A stretch of DNA of 14,862 bases, taken from Allosphingosinicella sp. Lineage in GTDB: Bacteria > Pseudomonadota > Alphaproteobacteria > Sphingomonadales > Sphingomonadaceae. Every line of letters begins with the position of its first letter. Positions within the stretch are counted from its first letter, which is position 1. Location of the stretch: positions 1 to 14,862 of the forward strand of contig JASLBD010000300.1 of NCBI GenBank assembly GCA_030146745.1. The letters run 5' to 3'. The notes under the pieces are model-generated. The model was not told where the DNA came from. It did no database searches and saw nothing but the letters and a program-made list of their open reading frames with translations. Both the position numbers and the translations under genes were made by a program. Positions 14,114 through 14,862 of this stretch are shown here, piece by piece.

Positions 14114-14862
14114 ATGCTCAACCTCAGCTTCGTCCGCGAGAACAGGGAGATCGTCGAAAAGGCGGTCCGCGAGAAGAACGCCGTCCTGGACCTGGACCGG
14201 CTGCTCGAGCTCGACGGCGAGGTCCGCGGGCTGAAGACCCGGATCGACGAGCTGCGCAGGCAGCGCAACGAGATCAGCGCCAGCTTCAAGACCGCCGATC
14301 CGGCCGAACGGCCCGCGCTCGGCGCCAGGGCCAAGGCCTTTGGAGCGGAGGCGGCGGAGGCCGAGACGGCGCTGGCCGAGCGCTCGGCCGAGCTCGAAGG
14401 GCTGGCCTTGCGGCTCCCCAACATCCCCTGGGAAGGCGCGCCGGTCGGACCGGACGAGAGCTTCAACACCGTCGTCCGAACGGAAGGCGAGCCGCCGGAC
14501 TTCGGCTTCGAGCCGCGCGACCATGTCGCCCTCGTCGAGATGAACGACTGGGCGGACCTCTCCCGGATCACTCAGGTCGCCGGCTCGCGCATGTACGCTC
14601 TGAAGGGCCGGCTGGCGCTGCTCGAGCAGGCTTTGATGTTCTGGGCCCAGCAGATCATCGCCGGGGACGGCTTCACCTTGATGACGGTGCCGGCACTGGC
14701 CAGGCCGCAGGCCTTCGTCGCCACCGGCCATTTCCCGGGGCACGAGGAAGAGGCCTATGAGATCGAGAAGGACGGGCTCTACCTCGCCGGCACCGGCGAG
14801 ATCGCCTTGACCTCGCTCCATTCGGGCGAGATTCTCGAGGCCGGCCAGCTGCCGATCCTCTA
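14114..14862 (+). CDS. serS: seryl-tRNA synthetase, N-terminal 249 residues (window ends inside the gene)
   Basis: The frame opens with ATG at 14114 and is open to the window edge. MLNLSFVRENREIVEKAV followed by a long charged antiparallel coiled coil (about 27-100) is the tRNA-binding arm of SerRS, ending at the conserved LPNIP (101-105). The class-II catalytic core starts at FGFEPRDHVALVE (130-142), with AGSRMYALKG (156-165), ATGHFPG (203-209) and the serine-binding TxE element as TGE (227-229) in YLAGTGEIALTSLHSGEIL. The enzyme charges tRNA-Ser with serine in the cytoplasm. The TGEIALTSLHSG block differs from the TAEVSLTN form I expect for proteobacterial SerRS and looks closer to forms seen in some actinobacteria; this comparison is from memory. 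The coding frame is preceded by the oxygenase-like gene; no clear ribosome site is visible. The tRNA-Ser gene lies 0.8 kb upstream. Confidence 0.9.
   Translation, partial: MLNLSFVRENREIVEKAVREKNAVLDLDRLLELDGEVRGLKTRIDELRRQRNEISASFKTADPAERPALGARAKAFGAEAAEAETALAERSAELEGLALRLPNIPWEGAPVGPDESFNTVVRTEGEPPDFGFEPRDHVALVEMNDWADLSRITQVAGSRMYALKGRLALLEQALMFWAQQIIAGDGFTLMTVPALARPQAFVATGHFPGHEEEAYEIEKDGLYLAGTGEIALTSLHSGEILEAGQLPIL

Noticed and set aside
1..14862. CRISPR array or attachment-site duplication of the tRNA-Ser 3' end
   Set aside because: No regularly spaced direct repeats were seen, and no second copy of the tRNA T-arm/acceptor sequence was found by eye in the window.

Overview
The window is GC-rich and looks like a chromosomal stretch from an alphaproteobacterium, most plausibly of the Sphingomonadales. 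The firmest clue is the DUF1134 (EipA-type) envelope protein at the left edge, a family typical of Alphaproteobacteria. The order-level placement is inference.

Layout. The left flank (1-1886) holds the DUF1134 protein (minus, cut by the window edge) and, divergently, a PAPS-dependent sulfotransferase. A 325-base gap follows with no convincing gene. A family-4 glycosyltransferase (minus, 2212-3390) is divergent from an unrecognised 399-residue protein (plus, 3593-4792). Next come a XerC/D-type tyrosine recombinase (minus, 4856-5773) and, divergent from it, a 1175-residue protein (plus, 6018-9545). That protein joins a predicted Mrr-like nuclease domain to a STAND/AAA-type ATPase and a helical-repeat C-terminus. 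It ends 8 bases from a convergent two-gene unit: a family-2 glycosyltransferase followed with an ATGA overlap by a class-III PLP aminotransferase. Rightward lie a decayed, frameshifted IS481-family transposase, a tRNA-Ser(GCT) (minus), a 2-oxoglutarate/Fe(II) oxygenase-like gene, and the 5' part of a seryl-tRNA synthetase gene (plus, cut by the window edge).

Interpretation. Two themes are interleaved. One is surface glycan or glycoconjugate building (sulfotransferase, two glycosyltransferases, sugar-type aminotransferase). The other is a mobile/defence segment (recombinase, nuclease-STAND protein, IS remnant) on the 3' side of a tRNA gene, a common integration site. The nuclease-STAND protein has the architecture expected of an antiviral STAND (Avs-like) sensor-effector.

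The most unusual signal is an exact 18-base AT-rich sequence, GATAATCAGGAATTATCG. It occurs once just upstream of the nuclease-STAND gene on the plus strand and once just upstream of, or overlapping, the start of the glycosyltransferase gene on the minus strand. The two copies form an inverted pair bracketing about 6 kb of convergent genes, and each copy is itself a dyad. It could be a shared operator, or a recombination site for the adjacent tyrosine recombinase. In the second case, inversion would swap the upstream sequences of the defence gene and the glycan operon. Both readings are hypotheses.
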